In this document: in pieces, positions 45,816 through 53,884 of the stretch | How the letters are laid out: every line of letters begins with the position of its first letter | Numbering within the stretch: position 1 is the stretch's first letter | Assembly: GCF_900536025.1 (NCBI RefSeq) | Contig: NZ_UNOZ01000035.1 | Coordinates: 106,190-170,189, forward strand | Origin: Pseudomonas reidholzensis | Lineage (GTDB): Bacteria > Pseudomonadota > Gammaproteobacteria > Pseudomonadales > Pseudomonadaceae | DNA length: 64,000 nucleotides | Reading direction: 5' to 3' | The notes under the pieces: generated by a model | What the model was told of the DNA's origin: nothing | Seen by the model: only the letters and a program-made list of their open reading frames with translations | The model's database searches: none | Made by a program: the position numbers and the translations under genes

Positions 45816-46439
45816 ATGCTCGCCGCCCTGACCGCCTTCATCATCACCTCCGCCGCTCGCCTGATCACCGGTGCCCGAGCCCTCTGGCTCGGTTGCACGC
45901 CCCAACCGGTGCAGCGCCTGTACTTTGCCAACCACAGCAGCCATGGCGACTTCGTCCTGCTCTGGGCCTCGCTGCCGGCGCCGTTGCGGCGCAGGACCCG
46001 GCCGGTCGCCGGTGCCGACTACTGGGCCAAGCCGGGCCTGCGCGATTTCATCATTCGCAAGGTCTTCAACGGCGTGTTGATCGACCGCCAGCACAGCGAG
46101 GCCCAGCACAACCCGTTGCAGCCGGTGCTGGATGCCCTGGCGGGCGGCGACTCGCTGATCTTCTTCCCCGAGGGCACGCGCAACCTCAGCGACGAGCCGT
46201 TGCTGGCGTTCAAGAGCGGCCTGTTCCACCTGGCCGCGGCCAACCCCGGTATCGAAGTGGTGCCGGTATGGATCGCCAACCTCAACCGGGTCATGCCCAA
46301 GGGCCGCGCCCTGCCGCTACCGCTGCTGTGCACCTTGAGCTTTGGCGAACCGGTGCGTCTGGGCAGCGACGAAAGCAAGCCTGAATTTCTCGAGCGGGCC
46401 CGCCAGGCCCTGCTCGCCCTGGCCCCCAAGGATGCCTGA
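45816..46439 (+). CDS. PlsC-like lysophospholipid acyltransferase
   Basis: The 207-residue protein has the acyltransferase HX4D motif NHSSHGDF and the FFPEGTRN motif, with one N-terminal hydrophobic segment. It belongs to the PlsC/LPLAT family and would acylate lysophosphatidate or another lysolipid. It is distinct from a housekeeping plsC by its short length and operon context. The cytidylyltransferase start codon follows one base after its stop, with an alternative overlapping ATG at 46432. Confidence 0.87.
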   Translation: MLAALTAFIITSAARLITGARALWLGCTPQPVQRLYFANHSSHGDFVLLWASLPAPLRRRTRPVAGADYWAKPGLRDFIIRKVFNGVLIDRQHSEAQHNPLQPVLDALAGGDSLIFFPEGTRNLSDEPLLAFKSGLFHLAAANPGIEVVPVWIANLNRVMPKGRALPLPLLCTLSFGEPVRLGSDESKPEFLERARQALLALAPKDA

Positions 46440-46440
46440 G

Positions 46441-47373
46441 ATGGACCACAACACCCTTTCCCTGTTCGCCGGCATCGGCGCCCTGCTGCTGCTCGCCAGC
46501 GTCATCGGTCGCCTGCTCAAGTGGCGCGCCGGCAGTGCGCCACACGCGGTCATCGACAACCTCAACGCGCGGATCAACGCCTGGTGGGTGATGGTGCTGG
46601 TGATCGGCATCGCCTTCCTGTTCGGCAAGTACGGCGTGATCGTGCTGTTCTACTGCGTGTCGTTCTATGCCTTGCGCGAGTTCATGACCCTCACGCCGAC
46701 CCGCCGCGGCGATTACCCGGCGCTGGTGGCGGCGTTCTACGTCGCGCTGCCGGTGCAGTACCTGCTGATCGCGATGGACTGGTACGGCCTGTTCAGCATC
46801 TTCATCCCGGTTTACCTGTTCCTGTTCCTGCCGATCCTGGCCAGCTTCGGCGGCGACACCACGCGGTTTCTCGAACGGGCCTCGAAGGTCCAGTGGGGCC
46901 TGATGATCGCGGTCTACTGCCTGTCGTCGGTGCCCGCGCTGATGACCCTCGACATCCCTGGCTTCGAGGGCCGCAACCTGCTGCTGATCGCCTGGCTGAT
47001 CCTCGTCGTGCAGATCAGCGACGTGCTGCAGTACGTGTGCGGCAAGCTGTTCGGCAAGCGCAAGGTGGCACCCAACCTGTCCCCCTCCAAGACCCTCGAA
47101 GGGCTGCTCGGTGGCGTCGCCCTGGCCACGCTGGTCGGCGCCCTGCTGTGCTGGATCACGCCGTTCAACTTCTGGCAGGCGGCGCTGATGGCGTTGACCG
47201 TCAACGCCATGGGCTTCTTCGGCGGGCTGGTGATGTCGGCGATCAAGCGCGATCGCGGGGTGAAGGATTGGGGCCACATGATCGAAGGCCATGGCGGCAT
47301 GCTCGACCGGATGGACTCGGTGTGCTTCGCCGCGCCAGTGTTCTTCCACTTCGTGCGCTATTGGTGGGCGTGA
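46441..47373 (+). CDS. Phosphatidate cytidylyltransferase (CdsA-like, YnbB-like)
   Basis: The 310-residue multispanning protein ends with the CDS signature SAIKRDRGVKDWGHMIEGHG plus GMLDRMDS. The full S-x-x-KR-x4-KD-x-G...HGG-x-x-DR-x-D pattern is present. It makes CDP-diacylglycerol from phosphatidate and CTP. E. coli YnbB is a comparable second CdsA. It is last in the cassette. Placing the gene at 46441 leaves a clean ribosome-binding site only inside the previous gene; the ATG at 46432 is possible. Confidence 0.9.
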   Translation: MDHNTLSLFAGIGALLLLASVIGRLLKWRAGSAPHAVIDNLNARINAWWVMVLVIGIAFLFGKYGVIVLFYCVSFYALREFMTLTPTRRGDYPALVAAFYVALPVQYLLIAMDWYGLFSIFIPVYLFLFLPILASFGGDTTRFLERASKVQWGLMIAVYCLSSVPALMTLDIPGFEGRNLLLIAWLILVVQISDVLQYVCGKLFGKRKVAPNLSPSKTLEGLLGGVALATLVGALLCWITPFNFWQAALMALTVNAMGFFGGLVMSAIKRDRGVKDWGHMIEGHGGMLDRMDSVCFAAPVFFHFVRYWWA

Positions 47374-47481
47374 GCTGAGCGATAGCGCGGTCAGGCAGGT
47401 GGACGTCGAGCCCAGGCAACTGCCTGTGGGTCGATGGCCCTATGGTGGTGTGTCATCGAGCCATCCAAGAGGAACCCTGCC

Positions 47482-47826
47482 ATGTCCGATTTCATCACCG
47501 TCCTGCGCGAAACCTGCCCGGCTCCGGTTGTCGACGCCACCAAGTGGAAGCGCATCGGCGGCGATCCGCACACGGTCAACCTCAACGCCTACCTGTCTGC
47601 CGACGGCAGCAAGATCATGGGCACCTGGATCTGCACCCCAGGCAAGTTCGAGGTCAACTATGACAAGTGGGAGTTCTGCCACTTCCTCGACGGCTACTGC
47701 ATCATCACCCCGGAAGGTGAAGAGCCCAAGCACCTGAAGGCCGGCGATGTGTTCGTCATCGAGCCGGGCATGAAAGGCACCTGGGAAGTGGTCGAGACCG
47801 TGCGCAAGTATTTCGTGTTCGCCTGA
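47482..47826 (+). CDS. Cupin-domain protein
   Basis: The 114-residue single-domain cupin has the pattern KFEVNYDKWEFCHFLDGYCI and then HLKAGDVFVIEPGMKGTWEVVET. These are the two cupin motifs with Asp/Glu and His residues, in the (S)-ureidoglycine-aminohydrolase-like subgroup. A specific reaction is not inferred. GAGGAA lies ten bases before the ATG at 47482. It lies 108 bp after the lipid cassette and could be read through from it, but no link is shown. Confidence 0.82.
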   Translation: MSDFITVLRETCPAPVVDATKWKRIGGDPHTVNLNAYLSADGSKIMGTWICTPGKFEVNYDKWEFCHFLDGYCIITPEGEEPKHLKAGDVFVIEPGMKGTWEVVETVRKYFVFA

Positions 47827-47842
47827 TCGCCGCTGAGCCTGC

Positions 47843-47915
47843 AAAAAAAAATCGCGTTGCAGAGGCCCCTCCCCCAGGTGCGCAGTTACAGGGGGAAGGG
47901 CCTCTGGCCCGCGAT
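47843..47915 (-). terminator. Rho-independent terminator of the mmsAB operon
   Basis: On the minus strand ATCGCG, AGAGGCCC and CCCCC segments pair with CGCGAT, GGGCCTCT and GGGGG around a small loop. The structure ends in a run of nine T residues. It lies 24 bp past the mmsB stop. Confidence 0.8.
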
Positions 47916-47938
47916 CAAGTCGAAGCCCACCTCACGTC

Positions 47939-48826
47939 TCAATCCTGCTTGCGATAGCCCTCGACGATCGCCGAGAAATCCTTGCCGCCATCGCCGCGCA
48001 GGCTCATCGCCTGGTACAGCTGTTGCGCCACCGCGCCGAGGATCACCGGCTGGTGCGCCTGGCGTGCGGCCTCAGTGGCCAGGCCAAGGTCCTTGAGCAT
48101 CAGCTCGGCACCAAAGCCACCGGTATAGCCGCGCGCGGCCGGCGCGCTGTCGATCACGCCTGGCCACGGGTTGTAGGTATCGGAACTCCAGCAACGCCCG
48201 GTCGAGCTGTTGATGATGCCGGCCAGCACCTGGGTGTCGATGCCCAGCGCGTTACCCAGGGCCATGGCCTCGGACACGCCGATCATCGAGATGCCCAGCA
48301 GCAGGTTGTTGCAGATCTTGGCGATCTGCCCGGTGCCGACCTCGCCACAATGAACGATGTTGCGCCCCATCTGCTTGAGCACCGGCTCCAGGCTGGCAAA
48401 CAGCTCGGCGCTGGCGCCGACCATGAACGTCAGGGTGCCGGCAGCTGCGCCGCCAGTGCCACCGGACACCGGCGCATCGCCCATGTCGACGCCCTTGGCA
48501 GCGGCAGCCTTGGACACCTCCCGAGCGGTCTGCGGGTCGATGGTGCTGCAATCGACCGTCGGCGTGCCCGCACGGACGCCGGCCAGCACGCCATCGTCAT
48601 TGAGGTAGACGCTGCGTACATGCGCAGCGGCCGGCAGCATGGTGATCACCAGCTCGCTGTTGGCCGCGGCGTCCTTGGGCGACGCGCTGATCTGCCCGCC
48701 GAGTTCGGCGAGCTCGGCCAGCACGGCCTGGTTCAGGTCGAACAGGTTGAGCGTGTGCCCAGCCTTGATCAGGTTGCGGGCCATGGGCGCGCCCATGTTG
48801 CCCAGACCGATGAATGCGATGCGCAT
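47939..48826 (-). CDS. mmsB: 3-hydroxyisobutyrate dehydrogenase
   Basis: The 295-residue dehydrogenase begins with the NAD-binding MRIAFIGLGNMGAPMARNLI. It has the substrate-binding DAPVSGGTGGA and the catalytic-lysine region GQIAKICNNLLLG. It oxidises 3-hydroxyisobutyrate to methylmalonate semialdehyde in valine catabolism. It follows mmsA by 11 bp. Confidence 0.96.
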   Translation of the reverse strand: MRIAFIGLGNMGAPMARNLIKAGHTLNLFDLNQAVLAELAELGGQISASPKDAAANSELVITMLPAAAHVRSVYLNDDGVLAGVRAGTPTVDCSTIDPQTAREVSKAAAAKGVDMGDAPVSGGTGGAAAGTLTFMVGASAELFASLEPVLKQMGRNIVHCGEVGTGQIAKICNNLLLGISMIGVSEAMALGNALGIDTQVLAGIINSSTGRCWSSDTYNPWPGVIDSAPAARGYTGGFGAELMLKDLGLATEAARQAHQPVILGAVAQQLYQAMSLRGDGGKDFSAIVEGYRKQD

Positions 48827-48837
48827 GGGGTGCCTCC

Positions 48838-50364
48838 TTAGCGCAGGCTGATGGTGGTGTTGACGCCGTCGTTGACGCTGTCGTCATCGAACCAACGCGC
48901 CGTGACCGTCTTGGTCTGAGTGTAGAACTGCACCACCTGCTTGCCGTACGGGCCGAGGTCGCCGAGCTTGGAGCCGCGCGAGCCGGTAAAGCTGAAGTAC
49001 GGCACCGGCACCGGAATCGGGATGTTGATGCCGACCTGGCCGACGTCGATCTCGCTCTGGAACTTGCGCGCCGCCGCGCCGCTCTGGGTGAACAGGCCAG
49101 TGCCGTTGCCGAACGGGTTGCGGTTGACCAGGGCAATGGCCTCATCCAGCGTATCGACCTCGAGGGTGACCAGCACCGGGCCGAAGATTTCCTGGGTGTA
49201 GACCTGCATCTCGGTGGTCACCCCGGAGAACAAGGTCGGGCCGACGAAGTTGCCCTGCTCGTAGCCCGGTACGCTCACCTCGCGGCCGTCGAGTTCAAGC
49301 GTGGCGCCTTCCCTGATGCCGCTCTCGATCAGGCCCAGCACGCGCTCCTTGGCGCGCTTGGAGACCACCGGGCCGACATCGGTGCCCGGCTCGCAGCCGG
49401 CATTGACCTTGAGCTGGCTGGCCGCGGCCTTGATGTCCGGCAGCCATTCGCGGGCCTTGCCGACCAGTACCGCCACCGAGGTGGCCATGCAGCGCTGACC
49501 GGCTGCGCCAAAGGCGGCGCCGACCAGGGCGTTGACGGTCTGGGTGCGGTTGGCGTCGGGCAGCACGACGGCGTGGTTCTTGGCGCCCATCATCGACTGC
49601 ACGCGCTTGCCGTGCTGGCTGGCGAGGTTGTAGACGTGGGTACCGACTTCGGTGGAGCCGACGAACGAGATCGCCTTGATGTCCTTGTGCGTGCAGATGG
49701 CATCGACCACCTGCTTGCCGCCGTGCACCACGTTGAGCACACCGGCCGGCACCCCGGCTTGCAGCGCCAGCTCGACCAGCATCACGGTCGACAGTGGGTC
49801 CTGCTCGGAGGGTTTGAGGACGAAAGTATTGCCGCAGACGATGGCCATCGGGAACATCCACAGCGGGATCATCGCCGGGAAGTTGAATGGCGTGATGCCG
49901 GCACAGACACCGATGGGCTGGCGCAGGGTATAGGTGTCGACGCCGCCGGCGACGTTCTCGGCGAATTCGCCCATCTGCAGGGTGCCGATTGACGCCGCGT
50001 GCTCGACCACTTCCAGGCCGCGGAAGATATCGCCCTCGGCATCGGCAATGGTCTTGCCCTGCTCGGCGCTGAGGGTCTGGGCGATGCGCTTGCTGTGCTC
50101 ACGGATCAGCGCCTGCAGCTTGAGCATGATGCGCATGCGCGCGCCAATCGGGGTGTCGCGCCAGCTGGCGAAGGCACGCTGGGCAGCGGCTACGGCGGCG
50201 TCGACTTCCTCGACGGTGGCAAACGGTACCCGCGCCAGCACTTGCTGGGTGGCCGGGTTGACGATATCGCGCCACTCCGTGGTCTTGGATTCGACCCACT
50301 GGCCGTCGATCAACAGCTTGACCTGGTCGACCTTGGCCTGGGCAGGATTGTGAGGTGCGTTCAT
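48838..50364 (-). CDS. mmsA: Methylmalonate-semialdehyde dehydrogenase (CoA-acylating)
   Basis: The 508-residue aldehyde dehydrogenase has the NAD-binding FVGSTEVGTHVY, the catalytic cysteine in GAAGQRCMATS and the MMGAKNHAVV region typical of the CoA-dependent MMSDH type. The usual catalytic Glu is replaced, as expected for CoA-acylating enzymes. It converts methylmalonate semialdehyde to propionyl-CoA in valine catabolism. A LysR gene is divergent with a dyad between. Confidence 0.96.
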   Translation of the reverse strand: MNAPHNPAQAKVDQVKLLIDGQWVESKTTEWRDIVNPATQQVLARVPFATVEEVDAAVAAAQRAFASWRDTPIGARMRIMLKLQALIREHSKRIAQTLSAEQGKTIADAEGDIFRGLEVVEHAASIGTLQMGEFAENVAGGVDTYTLRQPIGVCAGITPFNFPAMIPLWMFPMAIVCGNTFVLKPSEQDPLSTVMLVELALQAGVPAGVLNVVHGGKQVVDAICTHKDIKAISFVGSTEVGTHVYNLASQHGKRVQSMMGAKNHAVVLPDANRTQTVNALVGAAFGAAGQRCMATSVAVLVGKAREWLPDIKAAASQLKVNAGCEPGTDVGPVVSKRAKERVLGLIESGIREGATLELDGREVSVPGYEQGNFVGPTLFSGVTTEMQVYTQEIFGPVLVTLEVDTLDEAIALVNRNPFGNGTGLFTQSGAAARKFQSEIDVGQVGINIPIPVPVPYFSFTGSRGSKLGDLGPYGKQVVQFYTQTKTVTARWFDDDSVNDGVNTTISLR

Positions 50365-50440
50365 CTGCGCGCTCCTTGGAATTATTGTGGGGACGAGAGT
50401 GCCAACTGACGCTGGCTTCTAGGCGCTGATTTCGAGTATA

Positions 50441-50454
50441 GATGTGCAAACATC
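50441..50454. promoter_or_regulatory. Dyad in the mmsA / LysR intergenic region
   Basis: GATGT-GCAA-ACATC is an inverted repeat between the divergent mmsA and LysR genes. It is the obvious candidate for LysR binding, since LysR operators are dyads between divergent genes. The tentative LysR start at 50486 leaves it upstream of that gene. Confidence 0.45.
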
Positions 50455-50485
50455 CAACAAGAACGCACAAAAAAACCGGATCATC

Positions 50486-51436
50486 ATGCAAAAAGACCTC
50501 ACCTCCCTGAGTGCGCTGAACTGGGACGATTTGAAGTTCTTCCTTGAAGTGGCGCGCACGCGCAAGGCCAGCAGCGCCGCCAAACGGCTGGGCGTCGACT
50601 ACACCACGGTGTCGCGGCGGATCAGTTCGCTGGAGGGCGCGCTGGGCACTTTGCTGTTTGAAAAGTCGCGCACCAACGGCTTTGTCCTGACCACCGAGGG
50701 CCAGCGTCTGCTGGGCTATGCGGAAGCGATCGAGAGCACCCTGCACATGGCCTGCGAGCAGGTCTCCGGCTCCGGCGTGGCATTGTCGGGGCATGTGCGC
50801 ATGGGCTGCACCGAAGGCTTTGGCAGCTTCTTCGTCACCCCGCAACTGAGCCATTTCGTCGATGCCTGGCCGGCGATCTCGGTCGACATCCTGCCGTTGC
50901 CGCACTTCATCAGCCTGTCCAAGCGCGAAGCCGACATCGTCATCGCCCTCGAGCGCCCCGAACACGGCCCGTATGTGTGCTGCAAGCTGTGTGACTACCG
51001 CCTGCGCCTGTATGCGACCCAGGACTACCTCGATCACCACGCGCCGATCCGTAAGGTCAGCGACCTGGCCAACCACCCGTTCATCAGTTACGTCGACGAC
51101 CTGGCCTTCAGCTCGGAGCTGCTGTACCTGGCCAACCTGATCCCCAATGCCCACGCGCACCTGCGCAGCACCAGCGTGATTGCCCAGTACACGGCGGCGT
51201 TGCAGGGGCGTGGTCTGGCGATCCTGCCGTGCTTTCTGGCCGCGCAGGATCCTCGCCTGATCACCGTGTTGCCGGGGGAGGTGGAGATTACCCGGCAGTT
51301 CTGGATGTACTGCAGGGAGGACCTGCGCAAGCTCAAGCGGATCACCCTGCTGTGGGATTACATCCGCGAGGTGACCGAAGCCAATGCGCCGCTATTGATG
51401 GGCGATTCGCGGGAGATGAGGTTTGCCGAGGACTGA
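50486..51436 (+). CDS. LysR-family transcriptional regulator of mmsAB (predicted)
   Basis: The 316-residue protein has a LysR HTH (NWDDLKFFLEVARTRKASSA with DYTTVSRRISSLE). The substrate-binding domain follows, and the HTH resembles the subgroup next to valine catabolic genes. The position suggests control of mmsAB, with 3-hydroxyisobutyrate or a semialdehyde as a likely inducer. P. aeruginosa uses an AraC-type MmsR, so the regulator type differs here. A GTG at 50444 could extend the protein by 14 residues. Confidence 0.88.
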   Translation: MQKDLTSLSALNWDDLKFFLEVARTRKASSAAKRLGVDYTTVSRRISSLEGALGTLLFEKSRTNGFVLTTEGQRLLGYAEAIESTLHMACEQVSGSGVALSGHVRMGCTEGFGSFFVTPQLSHFVDAWPAISVDILPLPHFISLSKREADIVIALERPEHGPYVCCKLCDYRLRLYATQDYLDHHAPIRKVSDLANHPFISYVDDLAFSSELLYLANLIPNAHAHLRSTSVIAQYTAALQGRGLAILPCFLAAQDPRLITVLPGEVEITRQFWMYCREDLRKLKRITLLWDYIREVTEANAPLLMGDSREMRFAED

Positions 51437-51447
51437 CGCTCACGCCG

Positions 51448-51948
51448 TCAGTTGGAGGCCACCACGATCGACACCCGGCGGTTCTCGGTGCGCCCGGCAC
51501 TGGTGCGGTTGTCGGCCACCGGCTCGCGGCTGCCCAGCCCGCGGGTGTGAATGTTCTGCGGTTGCATGCCGATGCCGACCAATGCCTTGGACACGCTCTG
51601 CGCACGACGTTCCGACAACTGCTGGTTGTAGGCCGCCTTGCCGGACGCATCGGTATGGCCGTCGACCCGCACGCTCGAAATGTCGACACTCAGCAGGGCC
51701 TTGCCGATGCGCTCGACGATCGCCTCGCTCTGGCTGTTGAGGGTGTCCAGGTCGCTGCCGAACAGCACCTTGCCAGACAAGTCGAAGCGCCAGCCTTCAT
51801 CGGTCGGGGCAAACCCCTCGCGCTTGAGCACGGCGATCTGCTCGGCCGTCAGCCCTGACGGTGGCACGCTTTGACAGCCGGCCAACGACAGCAGCGCCAG
51901 GGTCACAGCGAGAAGGGTCAAACGCACACGCGAAAACGGGTAAAACAC
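51448..51948 (-). CDS. yfiB: OmpA-like lipoprotein YfiB
   Basis: The 166-residue product starts at a GTG (51948) with AAGGGAG seven bases upstream. It begins MFYPFSRVRLTLLAVTLALL and continues SLAGCQS, a lipobox. The C-terminal OmpA domain has VDGHTDASGKAAYNQQLSERRA (quoted in part) for peptidoglycan binding. YfiB sequesters YfiR at the outer membrane under stress and so releases YfiN. It is the last gene of the yfiRNB operon. Confidence 0.92.
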   Translation of the reverse strand: MFYPFSRVRLTLLAVTLALLSLAGCQSVPPSGLTAEQIAVLKREGFAPTDEGWRFDLSGKVLFGSDLDTLNSQSEAIVERIGKALLSVDISSVRVDGHTDASGKAAYNQQLSERRAQSVSKALVGIGMQPQNIHTRGLGSREPVADNRTSAGRTENRRVSIVVASN

Positions 51949-51959
51949 AGTTAACTCCC

Positions 51960-53222
51960 TTATTGAATATCCGCAGCACCGGATTCCGTATGTGCCACTT
52001 GCCAATGGCCACGGCGCTCGCGCTTGGCCTGGTACATCGCCGCATCGGCGGCATTGAGCAACGTGGCCGGGTCGTGGCCATCGTCTGGGTAGTACGCAAT
52101 GCCGACACTCAGCGAGGTGCTGATGTTGTCGCCATTGGCCAACAGGATCGGCAGCTTCATGCTGGCGATGATCTTTTCGGCAATGCGCTGGGCATCTTCG
52201 CGCGAGTTCAGTGGCGTCAGCAGGATGGCGAACTCGTCGCCGCCCAGGCGCGCGACCAGGTCATGCTCACGCAACTGCGCCTGGATCCTGCTGGCGACGC
52301 TGATCAACACCTCGTCGCCCACCGCATGCCCGAGGCGGTCATTGATCTGCTTGAAGTGATCGCTGTCGAGGAACAGCAGCGCCAGGTGTTCCCGTTGCCG
52401 CTCGGCGCTGCGCAGGCTGCGGCTCAGGCGGCCTTCGAAGAAGGCGCGGTTGGGCAGGCCGGTCAGGCTGTCGTGGCTGGCCTGGTGGGCCAGGCTGGCG
52501 TTCTCGCTCTGCAGGTGGCTTTGCCAGGTTTCCAGCTCGTCGAGCAAGGCATTGAAGTCGTTGCCCAACTCATTGAGTTCGGCGATGTGCGTCTCGGGGA
52601 CACGCCGCTCGAAGCTGCGCTCGCGGCGTGCCGCATGGGCCACTTGGGCGAGGCTGCGCAGCGGGCTGACGATGTCACTGAACAAGCGCCGTGACAGGTG
52701 GCTGGCGACCCAGGCACTGAGCAGCGTGCACAGCAGAATCCCGGCCAACCCGCTGAGCAGGAAGCGCAGCAGGCTGCGGCCCTGGCCGATCAGCTCGATG
52801 TGGCCGACGTTCTGCTGCTGGTGGATGATCGGCAGGTTGATCGGCTCGACCAGCAAGGTGCTGGCCACCGAGGCTTCCAGTTGCGCGAGCAGGCCTTGCT
52901 CGTCACGCGACCATTGGGCGATGACCTGGCCGTCATTATCGAACACCTTGGCATCGGCCACTTCTTCGCTGGCGGCGATCAAGGCCAGCGATTCGGTGGC
53001 GGCGGCGCTGTCGTCGAAGACCACCGCAGCTTCGACCGTGTAGCTGATCGAGCGGGCGATCAGGTGCAGGTTCTGGTTGGCATAGACCCGCAGGGCCAGC
53101 ACACCCAGCAGCGTCACGCTGATCCCCGCCAGGCCAACGGCCAACAAGGCGACGCCGAGGTGACCACGGCCGAGCACGGTGCGCAGGGTGGGCCGTGGGC
53201 CGCGCTTGGCTGGGGGCTTCAT
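51960..53222 (-). CDS. yfiN: Diguanylate cyclase YfiN (TpbB)
   Basis: The 420-residue inner-membrane protein has an N-terminal TM helix, a periplasmic CHASE8-type sensor region (VVFDDSAAATESLALIAAS), a second TM, HAMP, and a GGDEF domain with RLGGDEFAIL. The I-site RxxD is present as REHD nine residues upstream, so feedback inhibition is expected. YfiN makes c-di-GMP when released from YfiR. It overlaps yfiR by four bases and precedes yfiB. Confidence 0.94.
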   Translation of the reverse strand: MKPPAKRGPRPTLRTVLGRGHLGVALLAVGLAGISVTLLGVLALRVYANQNLHLIARSISYTVEAAVVFDDSAAATESLALIAASEEVADAKVFDNDGQVIAQWSRDEQGLLAQLEASVASTLLVEPINLPIIHQQQNVGHIELIGQGRSLLRFLLSGLAGILLCTLLSAWVASHLSRRLFSDIVSPLRSLAQVAHAARRERSFERRVPETHIAELNELGNDFNALLDELETWQSHLQSENASLAHQASHDSLTGLPNRAFFEGRLSRSLRSAERQREHLALLFLDSDHFKQINDRLGHAVGDEVLISVASRIQAQLREHDLVARLGGDEFAILLTPLNSREDAQRIAEKIIASMKLPILLANGDNISTSLSVGIAYYPDDGHDPATLLNAADAAMYQAKRERRGHWQVAHTESGAADIQ

Positions 53223-53791
53223 GGCTGCGCCGCCCGGCGCCGCGACAGCTGCAGCACGCTGGGGTGGATGCGCACGCCGCTGCGCGCGACCGAGTCGAGA
53301 TTGACCTCGAACGCCACCTGCTCGTCACTCACCCGAAGGCAGAACAGACTGCCCACGGTGCACGGGTCGTCGGCCTCGCTGATGCTCACCAACGGTTGGC
53401 CACTGACGGCCTTGAACAGGCGATCACGCTGACCGGGCTCGAGTTTGCCGATATACAGCGCATCGCAGGCACTGGAGGTACGCGGGTCGTCCGCAAGCAG
53501 GCGGCGCACCTGCAAGGCCTTGCCAGAATTCTGCTGGGTGCCCTTGATCAGGTCATCGGCGTATTCGGTGGGGCCGATCAGGCACAGGCGCAAGGGCGCC
53601 GGCTCGACGGGCCAGCGCGCGTAGCTGAGGATGCCCAGCACTACCTGAGTCACCGCCTTGGCCCGCAGTTGGGCCTGGCCGGCCGTCGCAGCAGTGTCTG
53701 CCCAACTGGGCGCGGCGATCAGCGACAGGGCCAGCAGCAGCGTATGCGCACAGCCCGTCAGCCATCGCCAAGGCGAGACAGCCACTACCAT
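53219..53791 (-). CDS. yfiR: Periplasmic YfiR (DUF4154) repressor of YfiN
   Basis: The 190-residue protein has a signal peptide (MVVAVSPWRWLTGCAHTLLL...). The mature part holds four cysteines (RLCLIG, SSACDALY, DPCTVG, FCLRVS), the arrangement that forms two disulfides in YfiR. It binds the YfiN periplasmic domain and keeps the cyclase off. The ATG at 53791 is chosen over an upstream start, because it begins the signal peptide. It is the first gene of the operon; recD lies 93 bp upstream on the same strand. Confidence 0.92.
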   Translation of the reverse strand: MVVAVSPWRWLTGCAHTLLLALSLIAAPSWADTAATAGQAQLRAKAVTQVVLGILSYARWPVEPAPLRLCLIGPTEYADDLIKGTQQNSGKALQVRRLLADDPRTSSACDALYIGKLEPGQRDRLFKAVSGQPLVSISEADDPCTVGSLFCLRVSDEQVAFEVNLDSVARSGVRIHPSVLQLSRRRAAQP

Positions 53792-53884
53792 GTGGGAAAT
53801 CTCTCGGAGGCAAGTCAGATGATGCCGCAACGATAGCACACCGCCACTTACTCGCAGAAGTGCTGCCAGCAGGTACGCGGTGTA

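Noticed and set aside
47412..47425. CAGGCA-AC-TGCCTG dyad before the cupin gene
   Set aside because: It is short and GC-rich; such dyads are frequent here and no regulator or promoter alignment supports it.
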